Origin: DAOUBP01 sp964474695
GTDB lineage: Bacteria > Chloroflexota > Anaerolineae > CG2-30-64-16
Length of the DNA: 64,000 nucleotides
Assembly: GCA_964474695.1 (NCBI GenBank)
Contig: CAYYTK010000010.1
Location: 1-64,000, forward strand
Reading direction: 5' to 3'
Each line of letters opens with the position of its first letter. Within the stretch, counting starts at the first letter, position 1. This document shows, piece after piece, positions 6,763-14,205 of this stretch. Under the pieces are notes generated by a model. It saw nothing but the letters and a program-made list of their open reading frames with translations. It was not told the DNA's origin and did not search any database. The position numbers and the translations under genes were made by a program.

Positions 6763-7419
6763 GTTTTCTCTCTCAGCAGCGAGCGCCAGGGCGTCGATCA
6801 GCGCCACTACCTCGGCCGCGTGCAATCGATAGCTGGCCCGATTGGCGATCAGCATCGCCTGACTTTCCAGCACCACCCGCAGCTCCACCAGGCCATTCTC
6901 GCGCAGCGTCTTTCCGGTCTGTGTCAGGTCCACGATGAGATCGGCCAGGCCCACGATGGGCGCCAGCTCGACCGAGCCGGACATGACGATGATCTCCGGC
7001 ACCAGCCCGCGGCGCTGGAAGAATGCTTCGGTGAGGCGGGGGAACTTGGTGGCCACGCGCGGGCTGCGCTCCAGCCGCAGCGGGCGATCCGGTTGGTTCT
7101 CGCGGCCCGCGACGACCAGCCGGCAATAGCCGAAAGGGAGCCGCAGCGGTTCGTAAACGTCGCGTCCCGCTTCGCGCACGACATCCAGCCCGGCGATGCC
7201 GATGTCGGCGGCGCCGTACTCCACGAAGACCGGCACGTCAGCAGGCTTGACCATGACGAAGCGCAGCCGGCCATCGGAGCCGTCGATCACCAGCTTTCGG
7301 CTGTCGCCGTTGGGCGGGGCGGCGTAGCCCGCTTCGGCCAGCAGCGCCAGAGCATCCTCGGTGAGCCGCCCTTTGGGCAGCGCAACGGTTAACGGGGCGG
7401 CATTCATGCCGTTCGCCAT
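6685..7419 (-). CDS. hisG: ATP phosphoribosyltransferase, catalytic subunit (short form)
   Basis: HisG commits ATP and PRPP to histidine synthesis. ATG at 7419 is favoured by AGGAGG 7 bases upstream and overlaps hisZ by 16 bp, so translation is probably coupled. The 244-residue protein lacks the C-terminal regulatory domain of long HisG. VALPKGRL, the periplasmic-binding-like lobes and the PRPP-loop region (VGLADLIVDLTQTGKTLRENGL) are present. This short form needs HisZ, encoded immediately upstream. The last 23 or so residues, from NAGIPNASG on, are encoded by the dispersed element at 6640-6762 and are not family-like. Confidence 0.95.
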   Translation of the reverse strand: MANGMNAAPLTVALPKGRLTEDALALLAEAGYAAPPNGDSRKLVIDGSDGRLRFVMVKPADVPVFVEYGAADIGIAGLDVVREAGRDVYEPLRLPFGYCRLVVAGRENQPDRPLRLERSPRVATKFPRLTEAFFQRRGLVPEIIVMSGSVELAPIVGLADLIVDLTQTGKTLRENGLVELRVVLESQAMLIANRASYRLHAAEVVALIDALALAAERENAGIPNASGIEASAGPAHGPENSETG

Positions 7420-8705
7420 CGGGCCACCTCCTCCCAATCGTCGGCGGCTACCAGCCGCTGTCCCGCGGCATCACGCACCGCGAGCCAGTCCTGATTGCGC
7501 TGGATCACGGCACGCGCGATGCGCCGGCCCTGGGCTGCGACCCACAGCGCGTCCAGGTCCCGCGCCTGCGGGTCCACCTCCACGTGCAGCCCGCGCGTCC
7601 TGGCTTCCAGGATCCAGGCCAGGCGGGCAGGCTCGCCCCCCGTTGACACGATGGCGTCCGCGATCGGATCGCTGCAGCTCACCCCTTGCCGCTCGCGCGC
7701 CACCAACACCCGGTCCAGCGTCAGGGCCCAGCCGACCGCGGGGAACGGTGGGCCGAAGTAGCCGATCAGGTTGTCGTAGCGTCCCCCGGAGATCAAGTCA
7801 AAGCCCAGCCCCGGTGCAAAGCCGTCGAAGGTGATGCCGGTGTAGTAGCCCAGGTCCCGAATCTCCGCGAGGTCGTAGTCGACGCTGCCGGCGACGCCGT
7901 AGGCATCCAGCAGCTCGGCCACCGCCTTCAGGTCGGCCAGCGCCCCGGTCATGGCCGGGGTCACGCAGAAACGCGCCGCTTCTGCGAGTATCTCCGCGCC
8001 GCCGTGCAGGCGAGGCAGCGCCAGGAGGGCATCCATGCCGGGGCGCGCTCCGGCGGATTGCGATACGGGGGTGGCATACGTGGCGGAGGCCGCCAGGTCG
8101 CGCAGCTCGGCCTCGGCCTTGCGATCCACGGCCTGGCGCACCCGCGCAGCCAGCCGCTCAGGCAGCGCCAGCGCGGCCAACAGGCCTCGGAAGAAGCCGA
8201 CGTGCCCCACGACGATCTTGAAGTCGGGCAGCCCTACCGCGCGCAGCGCGGCCACGGCCAGGGCGATCGCTTCGGCATCGGCTGCGCTGCCCACCGCGCC
8301 GATCAGCTCGACGCCGGCCTGGGTGAATTCGTGCTGGCGCCCCGCGCGGGGCGGCTCGTGGCGGAAAACGCTGCCGATGTAGCTCAGGCGCAGCGGCATA
8401 GGCTGATCGTAGAGCCGCGTGCCTACCACGCGGGCGGTAGGGATCGTCAGGTCCGGCCGGAGCGCGAGGGTGCGGCCGCTGCGGTCGAAGAACCGGTACA
8501 TCTCGGCGGAGACCTGTGCGCCTACGTCGGTGGCCAGGGTGTCGGCATATTCGAACGCGGGCAGGGTGATCTGGTGATAGCCCCAGGCCAGCCAGGTGGT
8601 CCGCAACGCCTCTTCCATCTCCTGAAAGGCGGCGGTATCGGCAAAAAGCAGCTCGCGCACCCCTTCGGGCAGTGGCCTGTCGATCGAGAACGGTTGAATT
8701 GCCAT
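7404..8705 (-). CDS. hisZ: ATP phosphoribosyltransferase regulatory subunit
   Basis: HisZ is a histidyl-tRNA-synthetase paralogue that binds short HisG and makes it active and feedback-sensitive to histidine. The 433-residue protein shows class II synthetase-like motifs: FEYADTLATDVG, the motif-2-like region RYSYIGSVFRHE-type (LRLSYIGSVFRHEPPRAGRQHEFTQ, split here), and ISGGRYDNLIGYFG near the C-terminal half. It lacks the anticodon-binding domain of a true HisRS and sits directly upstream of hisG. It is the first structural gene after the leader peptide and terminator at 8727-8841. Confidence 0.93.
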   Translation of the reverse strand: MAIQPFSIDRPLPEGVRELLFADTAAFQEMEEALRTTWLAWGYHQITLPAFEYADTLATDVGAQVSAEMYRFFDRSGRTLALRPDLTIPTARVVGTRLYDQPMPLRLSYIGSVFRHEPPRAGRQHEFTQAGVELIGAVGSAADAEAIALAVAALRAVGLPDFKIVVGHVGFFRGLLAALALPERLAARVRQAVDRKAEAELRDLAASATYATPVSQSAGARPGMDALLALPRLHGGAEILAEAARFCVTPAMTGALADLKAVAELLDAYGVAGSVDYDLAEIRDLGYYTGITFDGFAPGLGFDLISGGRYDNLIGYFGPPFPAVGWALTLDRVLVARERQGVSCSDPIADAIVSTGGEPARLAWILEARTRGLHVEVDPQARDLDALWVAAQGRRIARAVIQRNQDWLAVRDAAGQRLVAADDWEEVARWRTA

Positions 8706-8726
8706 CGCGACTCCGAGAACGGATTA

Positions 8727-8758
8727 ACAAAAAAGGACTGGTTCTCTGACCAGTCCTT
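8727..8758 (-). terminator. His operon attenuator terminator
   Basis: On the minus strand a perfect 10-bp stem (AAGGACTGGT with ACCAGTCCTT) with a 6-base loop is followed by a U-tract. It lies 30 bases after the leader-peptide stop and about 22 bases before hisZ, so it would stop transcription before the operon. Confidence 0.9.
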
Positions 8759-8787
8759 GGGACAAGCACAAATAGACGCTGTTGTGT

Positions 8788-8841
8788 CTAGCGCCTGTCC
8801 CTGCGTCGATGATGATGAACGAGATAACGTCGTTTGATCAT
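8788..8841 (-). CDS. hisL: Putative his operon leader peptide
   Basis: A 17-codon ORF begins at ATG 8841, has GAGG about 9 bases upstream, and contains three consecutive His codons (positions 9-11) followed by an Arg-rich end. It is transcribed from the promoter at 8871-8899 and is followed by a terminator hairpin. The last codons contain GGGACAGGC (8801-8793), which can pair over 9 bp, including G-U pairs, with GCUUGUCCC (8767-8759) just ahead of the terminator. The arrangement is that of a leader peptide whose stalling on His codons controls termination. I could not fold a convincing antiterminator by eye. Confidence 0.78.
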   Translation of the reverse strand: MIKRRYLVHHHRRRDRR

Positions 8842-8870
8842 AGATGATTGCCTCATTAGCAACCGGGGCG

Positions 8871-8899
8871 AGTGTAGCACGGATGCTTTTGGCTGTCAA
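8871..8899 (-). promoter_or_regulatory. Sigma70-type promoter of the his operon
   Basis: TTGACA (8899-8894) and TACACT (8876-8871) are separated by exactly 17 bases on the minus strand. The predicted start is near 8864, giving a leader of about 160 nt before hisZ. It lies just after the purH stop, so his genes need not depend on purH transcription. Confidence 0.82.
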
Positions 8900-8919
8900 A
8901 CACACACACTGCGCAAGCC

Positions 8920-10593
8920 TCAATGCTTGAAGTGACGCTCCCCGGTGAACACCATAGCCAGCCCGAGCCGGTCGGCGGCGGCGATGGCCTCCTCGTCCCG
9001 CAGCGATCCGCCGGGCTGGATGATGGCGGTGGCGCCCGCAGCGGCCGCGGCTTCGATGCCGTCCGGGAACGGGAAGAACGCGTCGGAGCCCAGCACTGAG
9101 CCTTGGGCCCGCGCGCCTGCGCGGCGCGCGGCCAGGTACACCGAGTCCACCCGGTTCATCTGGCCCGCGCCCACGCCCACGGTGGCCGTGCCCTGGACGA
9201 GGACGATGGCGTTGGACTTGATGTGCTTGGCTGCCAGCCAGGCAAACGCCAGCGAACGCCGCTCGGCTTCGGTGGGCCCGCGCTGCGTAACCACCTGCCA
9301 GGTCGCCTCGTCGACGCCGCGGTCGTCCGGCGTCTGCGCCAGCAGGCCGCCCGCAACGGAGCGCAGCACCAGCGCCCGATCCGGGGTTGCATGTGCCGGC
9401 GTCACACGCGCTGCCAGCACCCGGCAACTCTTCTTGTGCGCGGCCAGCCATGCCAGCGCGCCGGGCGTGTAGGCGGGCGCGGCCAACACCTCCACGAAGA
9501 GCGAGCCGATTTCCTGCACCAGCGCCAGATCGACTTCCCGGTTGACCGCGATGATCGAGCCGTAAGCCGACACCGGGTCGCAGGCGAACGCCAGCCGATA
9601 CGCCTCGACCAGGCTCGCAGCCGAGGCCAGCCCGCTGGGATTGGTGTGCTTGATGATCGCCACGGTGGGGTCCGCGAACTCCTGCGGCATGGCCCAGGCG
9701 GCTTCCAGGTCGATGAGATTGTTGTAGCTCAACTCCTTGCCCTGGAGCTGCTCGAACGCGGGCGCCGCGTCGGTCCAGCGGTAGAGCGCGGCCTGCTGGT
9801 GCGGATTCTCGCCGTAGCGCAGGAACTGCACCCGCTCCGCAGCCAGCACGATCGTCTCGGGTAGGGGCTGGGCTTGCCCCAGCCCCTGGGCGGGTGCGAG
9901 GGGGGCGGGTGCAAGGCTCGCCCCTACGTTGGCGGGTGCGAGGGTGGCGGGTGCGGATGGGGCGGGTGCGCATGGGGCGGGTGCGCATGGGGCGGGTGCA
10001 AGGCTCGCCCCTACGTCGATGCGGCCCGCCAGCCACGTCGCAATCGCCGCATCGTAGGCCGCGGTGTGGCGGAATGCCTTGAGCGCCAACCGGCGGCGCT
10101 CCTCCTGGCTGGAGCTGCCCGATCGTAACCCGTCCAGCACGCCTGCATAATCGGCCGGATCGCAGACCACCGCCACCGACTCGAAGTTCTTGGCCGCGGC
10201 GCGCAGCAGCGTGACCCCGCCGATGTCGATCTCTTCAACTGCCTCCGGCTCGGTGACGCCGGGCCTGGCGGTAGTTGCCGCGAAGGGGTAAAGGTTGCAG
10301 GCCACCAGGTCGACCGGGGCGATGCCGTGGCCGGCCAGTTCCGCCAGGTGCTCCGGCGTGCGGCGGGCCAGGATGCCGCCGTGGATGGCCGGGTGGAGGG
10401 TTTTGACGCGGCCGCCCAGGATTTCGGGGTGGCCGGTGACCTGGTCGACCTGTGTGACGGGCAAGCCGGCGGCGCTCAGCGCGCGCGCGGTGCCCCCGGA
10501 AGCAACCAGCTCGAAACCCAGCTCGGCCAGGCCGCGGGCAAACTCGACCAGGCCGGTTTTGTCGTAAACACTCAAGATGGCTCGTGGGGACAT
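8920..10593 (-). CDS. purH: Bifunctional AICAR formyltransferase/IMP cyclohydrolase with insertion
   Basis: PurH catalyses the last two steps of IMP synthesis and consumes the AICAR released by HisF/HisH. ATG at 10593 follows GAGGAG by 7 bases and starts at MSPRAILSVYDKTGL. The N-terminal MGS-like domain has ASGGTARAL and GGRVKTLHP. The C-terminal transformylase has RYGENPHQQAALYR, KHTNPSGLA and DAFFPFPDGIE, and ends GERHFKH. The 557 residues exceed the usual 510-525 because about 54 residues (193-246), rich in repeated APAP, are inserted between the two domains. That is probably a tolerant linker. Confidence 0.94.
   Translation of the reverse strand: MSPRAILSVYDKTGLVEFARGLAELGFELVASGGTARALSAAGLPVTQVDQVTGHPEILGGRVKTLHPAIHGGILARRTPEHLAELAGHGIAPVDLVACNLYPFAATTARPGVTEPEAVEEIDIGGVTLLRAAAKNFESVAVVCDPADYAGVLDGLRSGSSSQEERRRLALKAFRHTAAYDAAIATWLAGRIDVGASLAPAPCAPAPCAPAPSAPATLAPANVGASLAPAPLAPAQGLGQAQPLPETIVLAAERVQFLRYGENPHQQAALYRWTDAAPAFEQLQGKELSYNNLIDLEAAWAMPQEFADPTVAIIKHTNPSGLASAASLVEAYRLAFACDPVSAYGSIIAVNREVDLALVQEIGSLFVEVLAAPAYTPGALAWLAAHKKSCRVLAARVTPAHATPDRALVLRSVAGGLLAQTPDDRGVDEATWQVVTQRGPTEAERRSLAFAWLAAKHIKSNAIVLVQGTATVGVGAGQMNRVDSVYLAARRAGARAQGSVLGSDAFFPFPDGIEAAAAAGATAIIQPGGSLRDEEAIAAADRLGLAMVFTGERHFKH
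9858..10017. repeat. GGGGCGGGTGC repeat inserted in frame in purH
   Basis: The block holds several GGCGGGTGCGNATGGG units and is bounded by GCAAGGCTCGCCCCTACG segments at both ends (about 9910-9930 and 10000-10018). It encodes repeated (C/S/L)APAP. A similar GGGGCGGGC palindrome forms the N-terminus of the methyltransferase at 31377. Confidence 0.87.
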
Positions 10594-10648
10594 AACGGAT
10601 CTCCTCAGTTTGCGCAAATCGTCTGCCGCGCCTGCAACAGGAGAGAAC

Positions 10649-10687
10649 AAAAAGCCCTACCCCGGAACGAACCGGCGATGGTAGGGC
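10649..10687 (-). terminator. Intrinsic terminator-like hairpin in the purH leader
   Basis: On the minus strand GCCCTACC (10687-10680) pairs with GGTAGGGC (10661-10654), with a loop of about 18 bases that includes a small GCCGG stem, followed by five U. It lies between the predicted purH promoter and the purH start, so it is a candidate attenuator. Confidence 0.65.
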
Positions 10688-10728
10688 AGCAGTGCACCAG
10701 AAATGCCTTGTGTCGTACAAGCAGCCGC

Positions 10729-10757
10729 ATTTTACATGGGCCTAAACGGGGAAGCAA
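10729..10757 (-). promoter_or_regulatory. Candidate purH promoter
   Basis: TTGCTT (10757-10752) and TAAAAT (10734-10729) are separated by 17 bases on the minus strand. Initiation near 10722 would give a leader of about 130 nt containing the hairpin at 10649-10687. Confidence 0.6.
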
Positions 10758-10796
10758 ATCGGGTGAGCATCTGCGTACTGCCGGAATCGCGCCCCA

Positions 10797-10833
10797 AAAG
10801 CACTGCCCCAACGGCTTGTCGGCAGTTGGGGCA
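10797..10833 (-). terminator. Terminator-like hairpin after the hsp20 pair
   Basis: A 9-bp stem (TGCCCCAAC with GTTGGGGCA) with a 12-base loop is followed by GTGCTTTT on the minus strand, 34 bases after the first hsp20 stop. The U-tract is short and interrupted. Confidence 0.6.
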
Positions 10834-10866
10834 GGTGTCAGGATCGGATCCAGCGATCCGCGGCGA

Positions 10867-11319
10867 TCAGGACTTGGCAGTCGTGACCTGGATGGTCTTC
10901 GGCTTGACGGCTTCGGCCTTCGGGATCGTCAGCGTCAGCAGGCCGTTGTCGTAGCTGGCTTCGGCTCTCTCGGCGTTCACCGGGATGTTGATGTTCAGCG
11001 TGCGCTGGAATTTGCCGAAGGGCCGCTCCTGCATCACGTAATCGACGTTCTCCAACGGGGTCGGCCGTTCGCCCTTGATGGTCAGGGTATCGCCCTCGAG
11101 GGTGATCTCCACGGCTTCGGGCTTGATGCCGGGCATGTTGGCCAGCACCACGATTTCCTCGGGGGTTACATAAGCATCCAGCGGCAGGCGATACACAGGC
11201 TCCGCGGCGCTTTCGCGGCGGCGCGCCGGCACAAACGTATCTTCGAACAAGCGGTCCATCGCCTCGCGCAGTGTCACAGCTTCACGGAAAGGATCCCAAC
11301 GTGTCAGTTGATTAGCCAT
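10867..11319 (-). CDS. Small heat shock protein, Hsp20/alpha-crystallin family
   Basis: This ATP-independent chaperone of 150 residues binds unfolding proteins in the cytoplasm. The N-terminal arm WDPFREAVTLREAMDRLF is typical of bacterial class A Hsp20. The alpha-crystallin domain runs from about residue 42 to 140 and includes VLANMPGIKPEAVEITL and the closing DNGLLTLTIPK motif. GGAGAG lies 5 bases before the ATG. It is the second gene of a two-gene unit with another Hsp20 only 40 bp upstream. The two share the same layout but differ in sequence, so they are an old duplication. Confidence 0.94.
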   Translation of the reverse strand: MANQLTRWDPFREAVTLREAMDRLFEDTFVPARRRESAAEPVYRLPLDAYVTPEEIVVLANMPGIKPEAVEITLEGDTLTIKGERPTPLENVDYVMQERPFGKFQRTLNINIPVNAERAEASYDNGLLTLTIPKAEAVKPKTIQVTTAKS

Positions 11320-11359
11320 TTTATCTCTCCTCTCAATCTCAACAGTTTATCGTTACACT

Positions 11360-11809
11360 TTACTTCGTCACGACCTTGACGGTCTTGGCTTTCACAGGCT
11401 CGACCTTGGGCAGGTCCAGGGTCAGCACGCCGTTTTCGAAGGTGGCCTTGGCCTTGCTGCTGTCAACGCCGGACGGCAGGCCCACCTGGCGGCAGAAGCT
11501 GCCGAAGCGGCGCTCCTGGCGCAGGTAGTTCCGCTTTTCGGTCTTTTCTTCGCTCTTGAACTCGCCTTTGATGGTCAGCAGGTCGCCGGTGATCGTGACC
11601 TCGATCTCCTCGGGCTTGACGCCGGGCACCGTGGCCTTCACGACCAGCGCATCATCCGTCTCATACAAATCCACCGGCAGGGCCGCTATCGGAGACTCGC
11701 CGCCTCCAAACGTCCCAGGCCGCAAGAAGCTCTCTTCGAACAGCCGATCCATCGCCTCACGCAGGCTCAACATCTCGCGAGCCGGCTCCCAACGTGATAA
11801 GTTTGCCAT
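11360..11809 (-). CDS. Small heat shock protein, Hsp20/alpha-crystallin family
   Basis: The first of two adjacent Hsp20 genes encodes 149 residues. It has the N-terminal arm WEPAREMLSLREAMDRLFEESF, a crystallin domain with VVKATVPGVKPEEIEVTI and LLTIKGE, and ends with NGVLTLDLPKVEPVKAKTVKV. AGGAGG lies 5 bases before the ATG. No heat-shock CIRCE element was found upstream; the region at 11830-12115 is occupied by short tandem repeats, so how it is regulated is unclear. Confidence 0.95.
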   Translation of the reverse strand: MANLSRWEPAREMLSLREAMDRLFEESFLRPGTFGGGESPIAALPVDLYETDDALVVKATVPGVKPEEIEVTITGDLLTIKGEFKSEEKTEKRNYLRQERRFGSFCRQVGLPSGVDSSKAKATFENGVLTLDLPKVEPVKAKTVKVVTK

Positions 11810-11827
11810 CTGTGCCTCCTGATATCG

Positions 11828-12110
11828 ATTACGTACTGCGTGTTGCGTACTGCGTACTGCGTGTTGCGTACTGCGTACTGCGTATTGCGTATTGCGTACT
11901 GCGTTTACACTTTGATGGTAAACTGGGCGCGTTAGAAGGACGTTGGACGAACGTTAGAAATATGTAAGCGGGAACAGGAGAGGTTTTTGACAAGCGGTAG
12001 CAATGCGGGTATGCTGGCATGGCGGCATGAATGCCGAGTGCAAACTGATCGCGCAATGCGCAACACGCAAGCGATCCGCAGATCGCCCACCACACGCAAC
12101 ACGCGTGACG
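11828..12110. repeat. GCGTACTGCGT-type tandem repeats between hsp20 and obgE
   Basis: The 314-bp divergent spacer begins with about eight units of GCGTACTGCGTATT (11828-11905). It ends with CGCAACACGCAA units that include 12064-12088, identical to part of the hisC insertion. No gene is visible. The promoters of hsp20 and obgE must lie in or next to these repeats, but I could not identify convincing boxes. Confidence 0.8.
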
Positions 12111-12123
12111 AACGGAGTCCCCC

Positions 12124-13392
12124 ATGTTTTTCGATGAAGCCAGGATTTACGTGCGCGCCGGCGACGGCGGCAACGGCGTGGTCGCGTTCCGCCGCGAGGC
12201 CCACGTGCCGCGCGGGGGGCCGAGCGGCGGGAACGGCGGCAAGGGCGGCGATGTTTATCTGGAGGCGGACTCCCAGATCAACACCTTGATCGCCTTCAGC
12301 AAGCAAACCCACTTCCGCGCCGAGAGCGGCGCGCACGGCCGCGGGAAGAACCAGACCGGCGCGCAAGGGCCGGACCTGGTCGTGAAGGTTCCCATCGGCA
12401 CGGTGGCGTATGAGGGTGAGACGGGGCTGCTGGTGGCTGACCTGGCTGCGGACGGGGAGCGCGCGCTGGTGGTGCGCGGGGGCCGCGGGGGCCGCGGCAA
12501 CTGGACTTTTCGTTCGGCGACCAACCAGGCGCCCCGCATCGCGGAGAACGGCGAGCCGGGCGAGGAGAACTGGCTGCGGCTGGAATTGAAGCTACTGGCG
12601 GATGTCGGCATCGTGGGGGTGCCGAACGCGGGCAAGTCGACCTTGCTGAGCCGGATCAGCGCGGCGCGGCCGAAGATCGCCGATTACCCCTTCACCACGC
12701 TGACGCCGAACCTGGGCACCGTGCTCGTGGGGCAGCAGGACATGGTGTGGGCCGACATCCCAGGGTTGATCGAGGGCGCGCACGAGGGGGCCGGCCTGGG
12801 GCATACGTTCTTGCGCCACATCGAGCGCACGCGCCTGCTGGTCCATCTGCTCAATGGCATCAGCCCCGACCCGCTGGGCGACTATGAGGCGATCAATCAG
12901 GAATTGGCGTTGTTCAGCCCGCTGCTGGCCGAGAAACCGCAGATTGTGGTGCTGAACAAGGCGGATGTGTCCGAGGTGCGCGAGGCGTGGCCCGGCCTGG
13001 CGCGCAAGCTGCGGGCCTTGGGGGTCGCAGAGCCGCTGGTCATCTCGGCAGTTTCGGGTGAAGGCGTGGATGCGTTGCTGCAGCGCGCGGCCGCGTTGTT
13101 GCGCGAGCTGCCGCCGCCCCAGCGCCTCGTCGATGTGCAGCCCCTGGCGGCTCCGAGCGCGGAAGAAGATATGCGCTTCACGGTGGCGCGCGATCCCGAC
13201 GGCGCGTGGCGGGTCCACGGCCGGCGCATCGAGCGCATTGCGAAGATGACCCGGTGGGAGTATTACGACGCGGTGATGCGTTTCCAACGCATCATGGACG
13301 CGTTGGGGATCACTGAGGCGCTGCGTTCGGCCGGCGTCGGAGCGGGCGACACCGTCCGCATCGGCGAGAAGGAATTGGAGTGGAGCGACTGA
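12124..13392 (+). CDS. obgE: Obg-family GTPase
   Basis: Obg is an essential GTPase associated with large ribosomal subunit assembly and stress control. The 422-residue protein has the complete Obg layout. The glycine-rich Obg fold (1-158) has the GGNGGKGGDV and RGGRGGRGN stretches. The G domain has GVPNAGKST (about 165), a TTLTPNLG switch I, DIPGLIEGA, NKAD and SAVSGEG. A C-terminal OCT domain (about 350-420) begins near FTVARD. GGAG lies upstream of the ATG. nadD follows after one base, a common pairing. Confidence 0.97.
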   Translation: MFFDEARIYVRAGDGGNGVVAFRREAHVPRGGPSGGNGGKGGDVYLEADSQINTLIAFSKQTHFRAESGAHGRGKNQTGAQGPDLVVKVPIGTVAYEGETGLLVADLAADGERALVVRGGRGGRGNWTFRSATNQAPRIAENGEPGEENWLRLELKLLADVGIVGVPNAGKSTLLSRISAARPKIADYPFTTLTPNLGTVLVGQQDMVWADIPGLIEGAHEGAGLGHTFLRHIERTRLLVHLLNGISPDPLGDYEAINQELALFSPLLAEKPQIVVLNKADVSEVREAWPGLARKLRALGVAEPLVISAVSGEGVDALLQRAAALLRELPPPQRLVDVQPLAAPSAEEDMRFTVARDPDGAWRVHGRRIERIAKMTRWEYYDAVMRFQRIMDALGITEALRSAGVGAGDTVRIGEKELEWSD

Positions 13393-13393
13393 T

Positions 13394-14086
13394 ATGCCAA
13401 CGAGCGACTGCCGGAATCCTGCTCCCTCGCCTGGGACGACTTTTCGCGCCGGCTTGCTCGGGGGCACGTTCGACCCGGTGCACATCGGCCATTTGATCCT
13501 GGCCGAAGAAGCGCGCGACCAGCTCGATCTGTCGGTGGTGTACTTCGTGCCTGCGGGCGATCCGCCGCACAAACGAGACCGCCGGCTGGCCCCGGTGGTG
13601 CAGCGCGTGCGCATGGCGGAGTTGGCTGTGGCCGGCAATCCCAGTTTCCAGGTTTCGCGCGTCGACGCGGATCGGCCCGGCCCGCACTACACCATCGATA
13701 TGGTGAGCATCTTCAAGCAGCAGATGCCGCCCGGCGGTGAGCTGTATTTTCTGATGGGCTACGACAGCCTGGCCGAGCTGCCGACCTGGCACAAGCCCCA
13801 GGAGCTGGTGGCAGCCTGCCACCTCGTCGCGCTCACCCGCCATGACGTGCCGCTGGATTGGGATTATCTGGAGGCCAGGCTGCCGGGCATCCGCGGGCGC
13901 GTCACGCTGCTGGATATGCCCGAGCTGGAGATCGCCTCGCATCACATCCAGGCGCGCCTGCGCGAGGGCCGCAGCATCCGTTACCTGGTGCCCGACAAGG
14001 TGTGCGCGTATATCGGGAAGCACGGGCTGTATGGGAAGGCCGAAGCAGCGAATCAGCGAATGGCGAATCAGCGAATGGGCGAATGA
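13394..14086 (+). CDS. nadD: Nicotinate-nucleotide adenylyltransferase with repeat-encoded tail
   Basis: NadD adenylates nicotinate mononucleotide to deamido-NAD. GLLGGTFDPVHIGHL (residues 20-34) is the nucleotidyl transferase signature, and PPHKRD and MGYDSLAELPTW are typical. The second signature, usually ISSTxIR, reads IASHHIQARL here, a small departure. Translation continues past the family end (YIGKHGLYG) into the GCGAATCAGCGAATGG repeat and adds about 16 residues (ANQRMANQRMGE) before a stop. It is cotranscribed with obgE. Confidence 0.94.
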   Translation: MPTSDCRNPAPSPGTTFRAGLLGGTFDPVHIGHLILAEEARDQLDLSVVYFVPAGDPPHKRDRRLAPVVQRVRMAELAVAGNPSFQVSRVDADRPGPHYTIDMVSIFKQQMPPGGELYFLMGYDSLAELPTWHKPQELVAACHLVALTRHDVPLDWDYLEARLPGIRGRVTLLDMPELEIASHHIQARLREGRSIRYLVPDKVCAYIGKHGLYGKAEAANQRMANQRMGE

Positions 14087-14205
14087 GCGAATGAGCGAAT
14101 CAGCGAATCAGCGAATGGGCGAATCAGCGAATCAGCGAATCAGCGAATGGGCGAATGAGCGAATGTCTTTTGGGATTCGCAGATTCGCAGATTCGCTGAT
14201 TCGCT
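14043..14205. repeat. GCGAATCA tandem repeat after nadD
   Basis: About fourteen 9-10 bp units of GCGAATCAGCGAATGGG run from the nadD 3' end. They finish with complementary GATTCGCTGATTCGCTC next to the kimA stop, so the block can fold back. The same unit lies in frame inside hisC. It is the only sequence between the convergent nadD and kimA genes. Confidence 0.88.

Noticed and set aside
8706..8870. T-box leader before hisZ
   Set aside because: No T-box bulge sequence (TGG-containing) or specifier stem is visible; the His-rich leader ORF explains the region better.
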